Assembly: GCA_001797315.1 (NCBI GenBank)
Contig: MGPC01000024.1
Coordinates: 39,151-103,150 of the forward strand
Source of the DNA: Curvibacter sp. GWA2_64_110
Lineage (GTDB): Bacteria; Pseudomonadota; Gammaproteobacteria; Burkholderiales; Burkholderiaceae_C
DNA length: 64,000 nt
Direction of reading: 5' to 3'
The notes below the pieces were generated by a model. That model did not search any database. It was given only the letters and a program-made list of their open reading frames with translations, and had not been told where the DNA came from. The translations under genes were made by a program, and so were the position numbers. Shown one piece after another: positions 35,208 to 46,840 of the stretch. The number at the start of each line of letters is the position of its first letter. The first letter of the stretch is position 1.

Positions 35208-36568
35208 GCACCACCGAGTCCATCAAGTCGCCGCCCGTTCTATGGAAGGTCTACCTGGCCTTTTTGGGGCCGATGATTGTCAGCAACATCCTGCAAGCGC
35301 TCTCCGGCACGGTGAACAACATCTACCTGGGCCAGATGCTGGGCGTCAAGGCCATGGCCGCGGTGTCGGCGTTCTTTCCGGTGCTGTTCTTTTTCATCGC
35401 CTTCATGATCGGCCTGGGTGCTGGTGCCGCCATCCTGATCGGCCAGGCCTGGGGCGCCAGAGAGCTAGGTCGCGTCAAGGCCATCGCCGGCACCACGCTG
35501 ATGGTGGGCCTGTGGACGGGACTTCTGATCGCCGTATTTGGCGGCGCATTCACGGAGATGATGCTGCGCGCCCTGGAGACGCCGGCCGACATCCTGCCCG
35601 AGGCCACGGCCTATGCCCGCATCATGCTGATCGCCACGCCAGGCCTGTTCATGTTCTTGCTGGTCACCTCCATGCTGCGAGGCGTCGGAGACACCACCAC
35701 CTCGCTGCTGACGCTGCTGATTTCCACCGTCGTCAGCCTGCTGGCCACACCGGCGCTGATTCTGGGCTGGGCCGGCTTGCCCCGCCTGGGTATCACCAGC
35801 GGCGCCTACGCCGCGGTGGTGTCTTTCCTGATTGCACTGGGCTGGACCGCCTGGTATCTCCTGCGCAAGCACCACCCGCTCGCCCCCAACGCGGCGTTCA
35901 TCAAGCACCTTCGCATCGACCGCAGCATCCTGCTCAAGATCCTGTTCATCGGCCTGCCCACGGCCTTGTCGATGATCACCATCTCCGTGGCCGAGATCGC
36001 CGTCCTGTTCCTGGTCAATCGCCATGGCTCGCAAGCCACGGCGGCTTATGGCGCGGTGAACCAGATCGTCTCGTATGTGCAGTTCCCGGCCATCTCCATC
36101 GCCATCACGGCCTCCATCCTCGGTGCCCAGGCCATTGGTGCCGGACGCGGCCACACCCTGGGCAAGATCGCCCGCACCGGCATCATGATGAACCTGGTGC
36201 TGACCGGTTCGCTGGTGTTGCTGGGTTATCTTTTCTCGCGTCACATCCTCGGTCTGTTCATCACCGACGTGGCCGTGGTCGACATGGCGCAGACGCTGCT
36301 GCACATCATGCTGTGGAGCAGCGTGATCATGGGCATGTCGATGGTGCTGTCGGGTCTGATGCGCGCCAGCGGCACCGTGCTGATGCCCACGGCCATTGCG
36401 ATGTTTGCCATTGCAGGCATTGAAATTCCAGCCGCCTGGGTCTTGAACCAGCTCTATGGTCTGAATGGCATTTGGGCCGCCTACCCGATCGCTTTTCTGG
36501 CGATGCTGGCCATGCAGACGGCTTATTACCGGCTGGCGTGGAAGAGGAAACCGATCCGCCGGCTGTAG
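35204..36568 (+). CDS. MATE family efflux transporter
   Basis: A 454-residue membrane protein with twelve hydrophobic helices in two repeats, and MATE-like landmarks such as FLGPMIVSNILQALSGTVNNIYLGQML and WGARELGR. MATE proteins export cationic drugs or metabolites using a proton or sodium gradient. Its start overlaps the DUF2239 stop (ATGA), so its synthesis depends on the upstream gene and operator. Confidence 0.92.
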   Translation: MSTTESIKSPPVLWKVYLAFLGPMIVSNILQALSGTVNNIYLGQMLGVKAMAAVSAFFPVLFFFIAFMIGLGAGAAILIGQAWGARELGRVKAIAGTTLMVGLWTGLLIAVFGGAFTEMMLRALETPADILPEATAYARIMLIATPGLFMFLLVTSMLRGVGDTTTSLLTLLISTVVSLLATPALILGWAGLPRLGITSGAYAAVVSFLIALGWTAWYLLRKHHPLAPNAAFIKHLRIDRSILLKILFIGLPTALSMITISVAEIAVLFLVNRHGSQATAAYGAVNQIVSYVQFPAISIAITASILGAQAIGAGRGHTLGKIARTGIMMNLVLTGSLVLLGYLFSRHILGLFITDVAVVDMAQTLLHIMLWSSVIMGMSMVLSGLMRASGTVLMPTAIAMFAIAGIEIPAAWVLNQLYGLNGIWAAYPIAFLAMLAMQTAYYRLAWKRKPIRRL

Positions 36569-36673
36569 TGTCGACCCGCCGGGCCGTGATGGAAAGCTGT
36601 CCAGCCGGTGTCATGCACCCGCATAATGAGGCAACAGATGACACCACCCTTTTGTAAAGCGAGGGAAATGACG

Positions 36674-37180
36674 ATGGCCATGCTTTCCATATCAACGCTT
36701 CAGCGTCACGGTCGCCGGTGTGGCGCCAGCTTGGTTGCCGCCCTGCTGCTGGCCGGCTGTACTGCCGAATGGCTGAACCGCCAGCCGGCGCAGGAAATGG
36801 CACAGCGCGCCAAACCACCCGGCTCGGTCTATGTCGGCTGGCGTGTTTTCCAGCAGCGCTGTGCCAGCTGCCATGGGACCGATGCCACCGGTACGATCAA
36901 CGCCCCCGACCTGCTGCCGCGCATGAAAGACATCGGCCCGCGCCGCTTCACCGGCCTCGTGCTGCAACGCTACGACTGGAATCTGCCCCCGGATCAGGCC
37001 AGCAACCCGAGCACAACGCGGGAGACCCAGGTCGAAGTGGTCATGCAGCGCAAGGATGCGCCGCTGACGATGCCAGCCTGGCAAGGTGAGCCGGTCGTGA
37101 ACGCCCAGATCATGGACCTCTATGCCTATCTGGCGGCACGCTCGGAAGGCACCGTGGGCCCCGGCCGGCCCCAGCCCTGA
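36674..37180 (+). CDS. Cytochrome c lipoprotein
   Basis: About 168 residues. A signal peptide ends in the lipobox LLLAGC, so the protein is anchored as a lipoprotein. A single haem site CASCHG and a later methionine (LTMPAWQGE) as likely sixth ligand mark a class I cytochrome c. The ATG at 36674 was preferred because GAGGGA (36661-36666) lies at good spacing from it; ATG codons at 36668 and 36680 are alternatives. Electron partners are unknown; the gene precedes a shared terminator with katG. Confidence 0.87.
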   Translation: MAMLSISTLQRHGRRCGASLVAALLLAGCTAEWLNRQPAQEMAQRAKPPGSVYVGWRVFQQRCASCHGTDATGTINAPDLLPRMKDIGPRRFTGLVLQRYDWNLPPDQASNPSTTRETQVEVVMQRKDAPLTMPAWQGEPVVNAQIMDLYAYLAARSEGTVGPGRPQP

Positions 37181-37216
37181 AGCCCCACGGCCTGCGCGCG
37201 CATCGCCGACCCGAAG

Positions 37217-37244
37217 ACAAAGGCCGCCCGAGGGCGGCCTTTGT
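37217..37244. terminator. Bidirectional terminator between cytochrome c and katG
   Basis: A perfect 11-base stem AAAGGCCGCCC-GA-GGGCGGCCTTT (extended by ACA/TGT) followed by TTTT on the plus side. It lies between convergent genes. Confidence 0.88.
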
Positions 37245-37269
37245 TTTGTCTTGCCAGACAGCAGGCGGC

Positions 37270-39462
<2,193 letters not shown>

Positions 39463-39546
39463 TCAGCTGGCTTGTGCCAGAGTGGCCAGGCATTCGAGCC
39501 AGGACGGCTGCCGCTGGGCATGGGCTTGCAGATAGGCTGTGGTCAT
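39463..39546 (-). CDS. Candidate 27-residue leader peptide before katG
   Basis: The frame begins MTTAYLQAHAQR, has one cysteine and ends LAQAS. Its ATG at 39546 follows AAAGGAG at six bases, a better site than many genes here have. It is in the same direction as katG and stops 45 bases before it. It may be a regulatory leader or a small protein; no homologue is recalled. Confidence 0.5.
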   Translation of the reverse strand: MTTAYLQAHAQRQPSWLECLATLAQAS

Positions 39547-39681
39547 ACGCTACTCCTTTAACTTGAAAGTGACTCAAGTTTAGAAATTAACTATGAAATT
39601 TTCCATTTGATTTGGAACATCTATCAAATAGCCAAGACCTATCGCCCCGCCCCATCGAGGCAGGTCACGAAGAAAGGGGAA

Positions 39682-40662
39682 TCAGGTCATCAAGGCCACG
39701 ACGGCCGAGAAGCTGAGGAAGGCCACCGCGGTGGAGACCAGGATGATGCGGGCGATGCGCCCGTTGTCGGCGCCGAAACGCTCGGCCAGCATCGAGACGT
39801 TGCTGGCGCTGGGCAGGGCAGCCACCAGCACCATCACGGTCAGCGCCGGGCGCGCCAGCGGCACGCCGAGCTGGATGGCGCCGCCGCCCACCAGCAGCAC
39901 CAGCAAGGGATGCAGCAGCAGCTTGTAGATCGCCACCGGCACGTAGTCGCTCACGGGGTGGGGCGCGTGGTCATGCTCGGCCGCCAGCATCTGCGAGCGC
40001 GCCAGCACGGCGCCGATGGTGAACAGCGCAGTGGGCGAGGCAGCATCTGCCAGCAGCCAGACCGTCTTGGTCACCGGGCCCGGCAACTCCAGCTGGATGT
40101 AGGAGGCCAGGCCGCCGAGCAGGATGGCCCAGGGCATGGGATTGAACAGCATGCCCTTGAGCGCGTTGCGCGCCGCCACTGCCATGCCGTGCGTGTCGGC
40201 GCCGTCCAGACGCGACAGCGCGATGCACAGCGAGGTGGTGATCACCATGTCCACCGTGATGGTCACGATCATCGGGCCGGCGGCCTGCGTGCCCAGCAGC
40301 GCCACCAGCAGCGGTACGCCCATGAAACCGGTGTTGGGAAAGGCCGCCACCAGCGCGCCGAACGAGGCGTCGTTCCAGCCTATGCGCTGGTTCAGCGTGA
40401 CGGCAATCGTGAAGCCGACCATGGTGAAGGCGCACAGCAGCCAGACGCCGAACACGCTGGCATCGAGCAGCTGGGCAATCGGCGTGGTGGCGCCGAAGCG
40501 GTACAGCATGCAGGGCAGCGCAAAGAACAGCACGAAGCCGTTCAGGCCGGGAATCGCCTCCAGCGGCAGCATGCGCCGGCGCGCGGCCAGGTAGCCGCAC
40601 AGGACCAGGGCGAAAAAGGGGAAGGTGACGGAAAGGATGTTCAGCACGGGCCCTATTGTCAC
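39682..40662 (-). CDS. AEC family transporter
   Basis: A 326-residue membrane protein of the auxin efflux carrier family, with about ten helices in two halves and the family segments FPFFALVLCGYLAARR, FALPCMLYRFGAT and AAFPNTGFMGVPLL. Members export organic anions such as malate. The start is a GTG at 40662 or possibly a GTG at 40647, which fits the usual N-terminus equally well. It is divergent from rep. Confidence 0.88.
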   Translation of the reverse strand: MTIGPVLNILSVTFPFFALVLCGYLAARRRMLPLEAIPGLNGFVLFFALPCMLYRFGATTPIAQLLDASVFGVWLLCAFTMVGFTIAVTLNQRIGWNDASFGALVAAFPNTGFMGVPLLVALLGTQAAGPMIVTITVDMVITTSLCIALSRLDGADTHGMAVAARNALKGMLFNPMPWAILLGGLASYIQLELPGPVTKTVWLLADAASPTALFTIGAVLARSQMLAAEHDHAPHPVSDYVPVAIYKLLLHPLLVLLVGGGAIQLGVPLARPALTVMVLVAALPSASNVSMLAERFGADNGRIARIILVSTAVAFLSFSAVVALMT

Positions 40663-40744
40663 AGCAGATGGACCGGCTTTGCACCGCCTTCAGATGATGA
40701 CATGCACTCTCGGTATGATGCCTTGCTTCGTCTCTGTTTTCTGC

Positions 40745-42868
40745 ATGTCGTCCTCCCCCTCCCACGGTTTGAATCTCGCGCAACAGGAAGCCGTCAATTT
40801 CCTGCACGGCCCCTGCCTGGTGCTGGCCGGCGCCGGCTCCGGCAAGACGCGCGTCATCACGCACAAGATCGCCCGCCTGATCCAGACCGGGCTGGACCCC
40901 AAGCGCATTGCCGCCATCACCTTCACCAACAAGGCCGCCGCCGAGATGCGCGAGCGCGCCAAGGGCCTGATCGGCAAGGCCGCCAAGGAGGTGCGTATCT
41001 GCACCTTCCACGCCCTGGGCGTGCATATGCTGCGCGAAAGCGGCGAGGTGCTGGGCCTCAAACCCCAGTTCTCCATCCTCGACAGCGACGACGTGACCGG
41101 CATCCTGAAGGACGCCGGCGGCTCGGTCGATGCCGCCACCGCGCGCCAGTGGCAGTGGACCATCAGCCTGTGGAAGAACATGGGCCTGAACGCCGAACAG
41201 GCCGAAGCGCAGGCGGCCGATGACAACGAGCGCATCATCGCGCGCATCATGGCGCGTTACGAGGAGCGGCTGACGGCCTACCAGAGCGTGGACTTCGACG
41301 ACCTGATCGGCCTGCCGCTCAAACTGCTGCGCGACCATGAAGAGGTGCGCAGCAAGTGGCAGCAGATGATGGGCCACATCCTGGTGGACGAATACCAGGA
41401 CACCAACGCGACCCAGTACGAGGTGCTGAAAGCGCTGGTGGGCAGCCACGACCCGAAGAATTCGCGCTTCACCGCCGTGGGCGACGACGACCAGTCGATC
41501 TACGGCTGGCGCGGCGCCACGCTGGACAACCTGAAGAAGCTGCCGGTCGACTTTCCGAACCTGAAGGTCATCAAGCTGGAGCAGAACTACCGTTCCACCA
41601 GCGCCATCCTGCGCGCCGCCAACAACGTGATCGGCCCCAACCCCAAGCTGTTCCCGAAGAACCTGTGGAGCGACCTGGGCGAAGGCGAGCCGGTGCGCGT
41701 GGTCGACGCCGACAACGAAGAGCATGAAGCCGAGCGCGCGGTGGCGCGCATCCAGAGCCTGCGATCAAGCTCGCAGCACAAGGAGTTCCGCGACTTCGCC
41801 GTGCTCTACCGTGCCAACCACCAGGCGCGCGTGTTCGAGCAGGCACTGCGCCGCGCCCAGATTCCCTACAAGGTGTCGGGCGGCCAGAGCTTCTTCGACC
41901 GCGCCGAGATCAAGGACCTGTGTGGCTGGTTCCGCCTGTGGGTCAACAACGACGACGACCCGGCTTTCCTGCGCGCCGTTACCACGCCGAAGCGCGGCAT
42001 CGGCCACCAGACACTGCAACAGCTCGGTACCTTTGCCAGCAAGTACAAGCTCAGCCTGTTCGAAGCCCTGTTCTCGTCCTCGCTCGGCTCGGTGCTCAAC
42101 GCGCGCGCCGTCGGCAGCCTGCACGAGTTCGGTCGTTACCTGAACGATCTGGAATACCGTGCCCGCCACACGCAGGGCGCCGAGGATTCTCGCGCCTTCC
42201 TGACCGACTGGCTGAAGGAAATCGGCTACGAAAAGCACCTGTACGACAGCGAGGACAACGAAAAGGTGGCCGCCACGCGCTGGACCAACGTGATGGAGTT
42301 CTGCGACTGGATGGCGCAGCGTTGCGGCGGCCAGATCGACGACACCGCCGGCGTGACACTGGCCAGCGAGAAGAAGTCGCTGCTGGAAGTGGCGCAAACG
42401 ATCTCGCTGCTGTCCACCATCAGCGAGCGCGAGCAGGACCAGAACGTGGTGACGCTGTCCACCCTGCACGCTGCCAAGGGCCTGGAGTGGCCGCATGTGA
42501 TGCTGGTGGGCGTGAGCGAGGGCATGCTGCCCTTCAAGCTCGACGAGGGTGCCGACTCGCTGGGCGGCTCCTCACGCGAGCACGAGGCCGCCAATGAAAG
42601 CATTGCGCAACGGCTGCAGGAAGAACGCCGCCTGATGTACGTGGGCATCACGCGTGCCCAGCGCACGCTGGCCGTGAGCTGGCCGCGCCGCAAGAAAAAG
42701 GGCCGCGAGATGGTGGCCGCCCAGCCCAGCCGCTTCATCGCCGAGATGGCGCTGGACCAGGCCACGGTGAAGGAAGACCCGCGCGAAAAACTGCGCGCCC
42801 TGCGCGCCGAATTCGCCAAGAAAGCGCAGGAAACGGCGGCCGCGCAAGCGTTGGCCGGTTCGGCATGA
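40745..42868 (+). CDS. rep: ATP-dependent DNA helicase Rep (UvrD family)
   Basis: A 707-residue superfamily 1 helicase. Motifs are complete: LAGAGSGKTRVITHKI, ILVDEYQDTN, VGDDDQSIYGWRGA, LEQNYRST, VVTLSTLHAAKGLEW and YVGITRAQ. Rep removes proteins ahead of replication forks. The start at 40745 gives the normal length; the longer frame upstream has no support. Its stop overlaps the pldA start. Confidence 0.94.
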   Translation: MSSSPSHGLNLAQQEAVNFLHGPCLVLAGAGSGKTRVITHKIARLIQTGLDPKRIAAITFTNKAAAEMRERAKGLIGKAAKEVRICTFHALGVHMLRESGEVLGLKPQFSILDSDDVTGILKDAGGSVDAATARQWQWTISLWKNMGLNAEQAEAQAADDNERIIARIMARYEERLTAYQSVDFDDLIGLPLKLLRDHEEVRSKWQQMMGHILVDEYQDTNATQYEVLKALVGSHDPKNSRFTAVGDDDQSIYGWRGATLDNLKKLPVDFPNLKVIKLEQNYRSTSAILRAANNVIGPNPKLFPKNLWSDLGEGEPVRVVDADNEEHEAERAVARIQSLRSSSQHKEFRDFAVLYRANHQARVFEQALRRAQIPYKVSGGQSFFDRAEIKDLCGWFRLWVNNDDDPAFLRAVTTPKRGIGHQTLQQLGTFASKYKLSLFEALFSSSLGSVLNARAVGSLHEFGRYLNDLEYRARHTQGAEDSRAFLTDWLKEIGYEKHLYDSEDNEKVAATRWTNVMEFCDWMAQRCGGQIDDTAGVTLASEKKSLLEVAQTISLLSTISEREQDQNVVTLSTLHAAKGLEWPHVMLVGVSEGMLPFKLDEGADSLGGSSREHEAANESIAQRLQEERRLMYVGITRAQRTLAVSWPRRKKKGREMVAAQPSRFIAEMALDQATVKEDPREKLRALRAEFAKKAQETAAAQALAGSA

Positions 42869-44025
42869 AACAGATTGCTATATTTTTAATAGCTACTTGC
42901 GCAATATGGACGGGCGCCAGAGCCCAAGTTGGCACTGAAGCTCCGGCGCAGGACGCCAGCTGGTTGGTCTGCACCCGCCTGAACGACGCGCCGGCGCGGC
43001 TGGCCTGCTTTGACCGCTGGGCCGGGCAGCAGGCGCCGGCCTTGGCCTTCACGCCCCGCCCCGCCCCGCCGGCCCTGGCCTCGGAACATCTGCCAGCGGC
43101 GGCCAACGACACCACAGCAGCAACCGTGCTCGAAAAACCCGAGCAGACCGCCGCCCTGACCGACTGTCACAGCGGCCCGCAGTCCGGACTATCGCGCTTC
43201 TGGGAACTGGAGGCCAGCAGCGATTGCGGCCGCTTCAACATCCGCGGCTACCGCCCGATCAGTCTGTCGGTCGTCGGCTCCGACAGCGTCAACACGGCGC
43301 CGAGTTCGCCCACAGCTGGCCACACCGCCAGCTACCAGCCCTACCTGCAGACCGAGGGCCGCATCCAGCTGTCGGTGCGGACCAAGATCGCCTCCGGCTT
43401 TCTGACGCACGACGACCCGGTCAAGCGCGACTCGTTGTGGTTCGCCTACAGCCAGCAGTCCTACTGGCAGATCTTCACGCCCGATCTCTCGCGCCCGTTC
43501 CGCAACACCGACCATGAGCCGGAGTTGATGTACATCGTGCCGACCGATGCCGACCTGCCCGGCGGCTGGCGCCTGCGCTACAGCGGCGTCAGCCTCAACC
43601 ACCAGTCCAACGGCCAGAGCCTGCCGCTGTCGCGCAGCTGGAACCGCGTGATCCTGATGGCCGGCGCGGAAAAGGGCGATCGCTTCACCCTGACCGGCCG
43701 CCTCTGGCAGCGCATGCCCGAAGAAGCCGACAGCGACGACAACCCCAACATCAGCGACTACGTGGGACGCGCCGAGATCACCGGCGCCTGGAACCTGGAC
43801 AAGGTCAACACGCTGACCGTGAGCGTGCGCCACGCACTGAAGGCCGATGCCAACGGCTCGATCCGCATCGACTGGCTGCGCGCCATCGGCACCCCGAGCC
43901 GCAGCAGCCTGGCCAGCGGCCTGCGCTTTCACACCCAACTCTTCAGCGGCTACGGCGACTCGCTGCTGGACTACAACCGCCGCCGCACCGTGCTCAGCAT
44001 CGGCCTGAGTCTGGTGGACTGGTAG
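42865..44025 (+). CDS. pldA: Outer-membrane phospholipase A
   Basis: A 386-residue outer-membrane enzyme with the catalytic motif YSGVSLNHQSNGQS, which holds the nucleophilic serine and its histidine, and alternating strands of a 12-strand barrel ending in LSLVDW with the usual C-terminal aromatic residue. It hydrolyses phospholipids that have reached the outer leaflet. The signal peptide (MKQIAIFLIATCAIWTG) is partly encoded by a dispersed AT-rich repeat. The ATG overlaps the rep stop by four bases. Confidence 0.9.
   Translation: MKQIAIFLIATCAIWTGARAQVGTEAPAQDASWLVCTRLNDAPARLACFDRWAGQQAPALAFTPRPAPPALASEHLPAAANDTTAATVLEKPEQTAALTDCHSGPQSGLSRFWELEASSDCGRFNIRGYRPISLSVVGSDSVNTAPSSPTAGHTASYQPYLQTEGRIQLSVRTKIASGFLTHDDPVKRDSLWFAYSQQSYWQIFTPDLSRPFRNTDHEPELMYIVPTDADLPGGWRLRYSGVSLNHQSNGQSLPLSRSWNRVILMAGAEKGDRFTLTGRLWQRMPEEADSDDNPNISDYVGRAEITGAWNLDKVNTLTVSVRHALKADANGSIRIDWLRAIGTPSRSSLASGLRFHTQLFSGYGDSLLDYNRRRTVLSIGLSLVDW
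42874..42900. repeat. AT-rich dispersed repeat inside pldA
   Basis: GCTATATTTTTAATAGC forms a hairpin with perfect GCTAT/ATAGC arms and matches the copy in dsbD. It is read in the same frame as that copy and encodes IAIFLIATC, the hydrophobic core of the signal peptide. Confidence 0.6.
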
Positions 44026-44034
44026 GCCGCCGAC

Positions 44035-45114
44035 TCAATCACCCACGTTCAGGGCGCCGCGGCGGATCTGGTCGCGTTCGAGCGACTCGAACAGGGCCTT
44101 GAAGTTGCCCTCGCCGAAACCCTCGTCGCCCTGGCGCTGGATGAACTCGAAGAACACCGGCCCGAGCAGGGTCTGCGAAAAGATCTGCAGCAGCAGGCGT
44201 GGTTTGCCTCCGGCTGTTGAACCATCGAGCAGGATGCCGCGCGCCTGCAGCTCTGGCACCGCCTGGCCGTGGCCCGGCAGGCGCTCACTCAACATCTCGT
44301 AGTAGACGTCATTCGGCGCCGTCATCAGCGAAATGCCGGCCAGCTGCAGGGCATCGACACTGGCCAGCAGATCGTCGGTGAGCAGCGCCACGTGCTGGAT
44401 GCCCTCGCCGTTGAACTGCATCAGGAATTCCTCGATCTGGCCGGCACCGCGGGATGACTCTTCATTGAGCGGAATGCGGATCTTGCCGTCGGGCGCCGTC
44501 ATGGCCTTGGAGGTCAGGCCGGTGTATTCGCCCTGGATGTCGAAATAGCGGATCTCGCGGAAGTTGAACAGGCGTTCGTAGAACTGGCCCCAATAGGCCA
44601 TGCGGCCGCGGTAGACGTTGTGCGTCAGATGGTCGATCAGGCGCAGGCCATGGCCGTGCGGACGGCGTGGCACGCCCTCGACCCATTCGAAGTCGATGTC
44701 GTAGATCGACTTGCCGTCCTCGAAACGATCGATCAGGTACAGCGGCGCGCCGCCGATGCCGCGGATCGCCGGCAGGCGCAGCTCCATCGGCCCGGTCGGG
44801 ATCTCGACCGGCTGCGCGCCCAGCTCCAACGCGCGCGCATAGGCTTTGTGCGCATCGCGCACGCGGAACGCCAGCCCGCAGGCCGAGGGACCGTGCTCGG
44901 CCGCGAAGTAGGACGCCAGGCTGTGCGGCTCTCGGTTGACGATGAAGTTGATCTCGCCCTGGCGGTACAGCAGCACATCCTTGGAACGGTGACGGGCCAC
45001 CAGGCTGAAGCCCATTTTCTCGAACAGGGGTTCCAGCACGTTGGGAACGGGCGAGGCGAACTCGACGAATTCGAACCCCATGAGGCCCATGGGGTTCTCG
45101 AACAGATCAGACAT
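44035..45114 (-). CDS. hppD: 4-Hydroxyphenylpyruvate dioxygenase
   Basis: A 359-residue non-haem iron enzyme. The iron ligands are visible in [27 protein letters not shown] and [21 protein letters not shown]. It converts 4-hydroxyphenylpyruvate to homogentisate in tyrosine breakdown. CCGGAG-type sequence precedes the ATG. No other tyrosine pathway gene is adjacent. Confidence 0.95.
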   Translation of the reverse strand: MSDLFENPMGLMGFEFVEFASPVPNVLEPLFEKMGFSLVARHRSKDVLLYRQGEINFIVNREPHSLASYFAAEHGPSACGLAFRVRDAHKAYARALELGAQPVEIPTGPMELRLPAIRGIGGAPLYLIDRFEDGKSIYDIDFEWVEGVPRRPHGHGLRLIDHLTHNVYRGRMAYWGQFYERLFNFREIRYFDIQGEYTGLTSKAMTAPDGKIRIPLNEESSRGAGQIEEFLMQFNGEGIQHVALLTDDLLASVDALQLAGISLMTAPNDVYYEMLSERLPGHGQAVPELQARGILLDGSTAGGKPRLLLQIFSQTLLGPVFFEFIQRQGDEGFGEGNFKALFESLERDQIRRGALNVGD

Positions 45115-45366
45115 GAAATTTCTCCGGAATGGCGTGGATGACTTGGAAGCAAGGAGTCATCGCCATGCCGGGGGTGCGCCCGGGCGGCCACGGCAGCTGC
45201 GGGCCAGGTGATCGCCGATGAAAAGTGCGCTGCCGCTCATGTGGGAGTTGGTACGTCGGGTTGTAGACGCATCATAGCGAGCCCGACACAACGTGCAAGG
45301 CCATCGCCAGCAAAAACTCTTGTCGGGGTCTTCCAGGTCAACCCGCCTCTGCGGCCGCCGGCTGGC

Positions 45367-45738
45367 CTAGTGTGCCAGCCACGATGCACACAGCAGGTCG
45401 GTCAGCACCACAGGCACGTCATTGTCAAAACTCATCAGCAGTTCCGGCGCCTGGGCGGCGGCGGCTGATTGCAAGATGCCGGCCACACGGGCTTTCTGCG
45501 CGTCGGTTGCTGCATGCTTGAGCCGCGCTTCCAGCAACGAGACAGTTTCTTCCCGCATCCGGTCGGAGCCCAGGACATGCCAGGCATAGTCAATCTCGTA
45601 ACGTTCGAAGGCGTCTTTCAGGCTTTCTGCGTTCTGCTTGGCTTCTTCGGCGAAGTGATTCAGCGTGCGGGTGCAGATCCCGTTCATGACCTGGGCTACC
45701 AGGTCAGCATGTTCATGCACGGTCGTGTCAGTGGTCAT
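45367..45738 (-). CDS. Hypothetical protein
   Basis: A 123-residue, largely helical protein of no family I recognise. It starts MTTDTTVHEHADLV, has acidic helices (AEEAKQNAESLKDAFERYEIDYAWH), and no signal peptide or membrane helix. AAGGA lies at good spacing before the ATG at 45738. It stands alone between hppD and tRNA-Phe. Confidence 0.65.
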   Translation of the reverse strand: MTTDTTVHEHADLVAQVMNGICTRTLNHFAEEAKQNAESLKDAFERYEIDYAWHVLGSDRMREETVSLLEARLKHAATDAQKARVAGILQSAAAAQAPELLMSFDNDVPVVLTDLLCASWLAH

Positions 45739-45961
45739 TTCGGCATCCTTGTTGAATGGCGGGCGCGAGCCCGGATGGATGTGATCGGTTGTCGGCTGAT
45801 GAGCAAACGAACCGGCTTGGGTACGCTGGGAAGCCATACCGGCCTCACAGTGAATCGCCCCCATCGCTGTGCAGCGTGCTCAGCGTCGAATGGTGACGGG
45901 AAGATGGGCATCGAACCCGACCGAACCTCACGGGGTCGCAATGATCGATGGAGAAAACAAA

Positions 45962-45985
45962 AAAGCCACCCCTGAGGATGGCTTT
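45962..45985 (-). terminator. Terminator after tRNA-Phe
   Basis: On the minus strand AAAGCCATCC-TCAG-GGGTGGCTTT is followed by TTTTG, a typical intrinsic terminator starting 12 bases past the tRNA end. Confidence 0.8.
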
Positions 45986-45996
45986 CTGAGAGATCT

Positions 45997-46072
45997 TGGT
46001 GGCCTGGGGCGGAATCGAACCACCGACACGCGGATTTTCAATCCGCTGCTCTACCAACTGAGCTACCGGGCC
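45997..46072 (-). tRNA. tRNA-Phe (GAA)
   Basis: A 76-base cloverleaf with anticodon GAA in the loop TTGAAAA, T loop TTCGATT, and encoded CCA. The acceptor stem GGCCCGG/CCAGGCC has a C-A mismatch at pair 5-68, where other tRNA-Phe genes have a C-G pair. It lies after ntrX and may be read with it. Confidence 0.95.
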
Positions 46073-46121
46073 AAGAGATGGAATTATAGCAGGACTTTGT
46101 CGTCCTTCCAGAAGGCTCGGC

Positions 46122-46799
46122 TCAAGAAACGCTGCGCTTGCCGCGAGACAGATCCACCCCAAGCTGCTTGAGTTTGCGGTAGAGGTGGGTGCGCTCCAGG
46201 CCGGTCTTTTCGGCCACGCGGGTCATGGAACCGCTTTCGCGCGCCAGATGGTATTCGAAATAGGCTTTCTCGAACTCGTCGCGCGCTTCGCGCAGCGGCT
46301 TGTCCAGCATGAAGTTCTGTTGCGCCTGCGGCCCCAGATCGACGGTGCCGGACACCGACAGCTGCATGGTGTGTGCCGTCATGTCGGTCACGATCTCCAG
46401 CGGCTGGCCAAGGGCGGACGGTGCCTTGCGCTGGCTGCCTTTGGCCAGGCCCTGCTCGACCGCCTTGAGCAGCTTTTGCAAGGTGATCGGTTTTTCCAGA
46501 AAGGCCAGGGCGCCGATCTTGGTCGCCTCGACCGCCGTGTCGATGGTGGCGTGGCCGCTCATCATGATGACCGGCATGCTCAGCAGGCCGGTGGTGGACC
46601 ACTCCTTGAGCAGGGTGACGCCGTCGGTGTCGGGCATCCAGATGTCGAGCAGCACCAGATCGGGCCGCTCACGCTGGCGGGCGGCACGGGCCTGGGCTGC
46701 GTTTTCGGCCACCTCAACGGTGTGACCCTCATCATTCAGGATTTCCCACAGCAAATCACGAATGCCGAGTTCGTCATCAACCACCAGTATGTTTGCCAT
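46122..46799 (-). CDS. NtrX-like response regulator lacking the AAA+ domain
   Basis: A 225-residue regulator. The receiver (1-120) has VVDDE, the phospho-site in LVLLDIWMPDTDG and the lysine in FLEKPI. The C-terminus is a Fis-type HTH (GSMTRVAEKTGLERTHLYRKLKQLG). The sigma-54-activating AAA+ domain, which in standard NtrX lies between them, is absent, with only about 60 linker residues. It should therefore bind DNA without activating sigma-54. It follows the NtrY-like kinase gene. Confidence 0.88.
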   Translation of the reverse strand: MANILVVDDELGIRDLLWEILNDEGHTVEVAENAAQARAARQRERPDLVLLDIWMPDTDGVTLLKEWSTTGLLSMPVIMMSGHATIDTAVEATKIGALAFLEKPITLQKLLKAVEQGLAKGSQRKAPSALGQPLEIVTDMTAHTMQLSVSGTVDLGPQAQQNFMLDKPLREARDEFEKAYFEYHLARESGSMTRVAEKTGLERTHLYRKLKQLGVDLSRGKRSVS

Positions 46800-46840
46800 G
46801 ATTTGTAAGCGCTGTGCCCTCGGAAAATTGCGCCCCGTGC

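Noticed and set aside
39550..39625. OxyR-type binding site upstream of katG
   Set aside because: One ATAG-N7-CTAA half-site is present on the minus strand, but the four-part OxyR spacing is not met.
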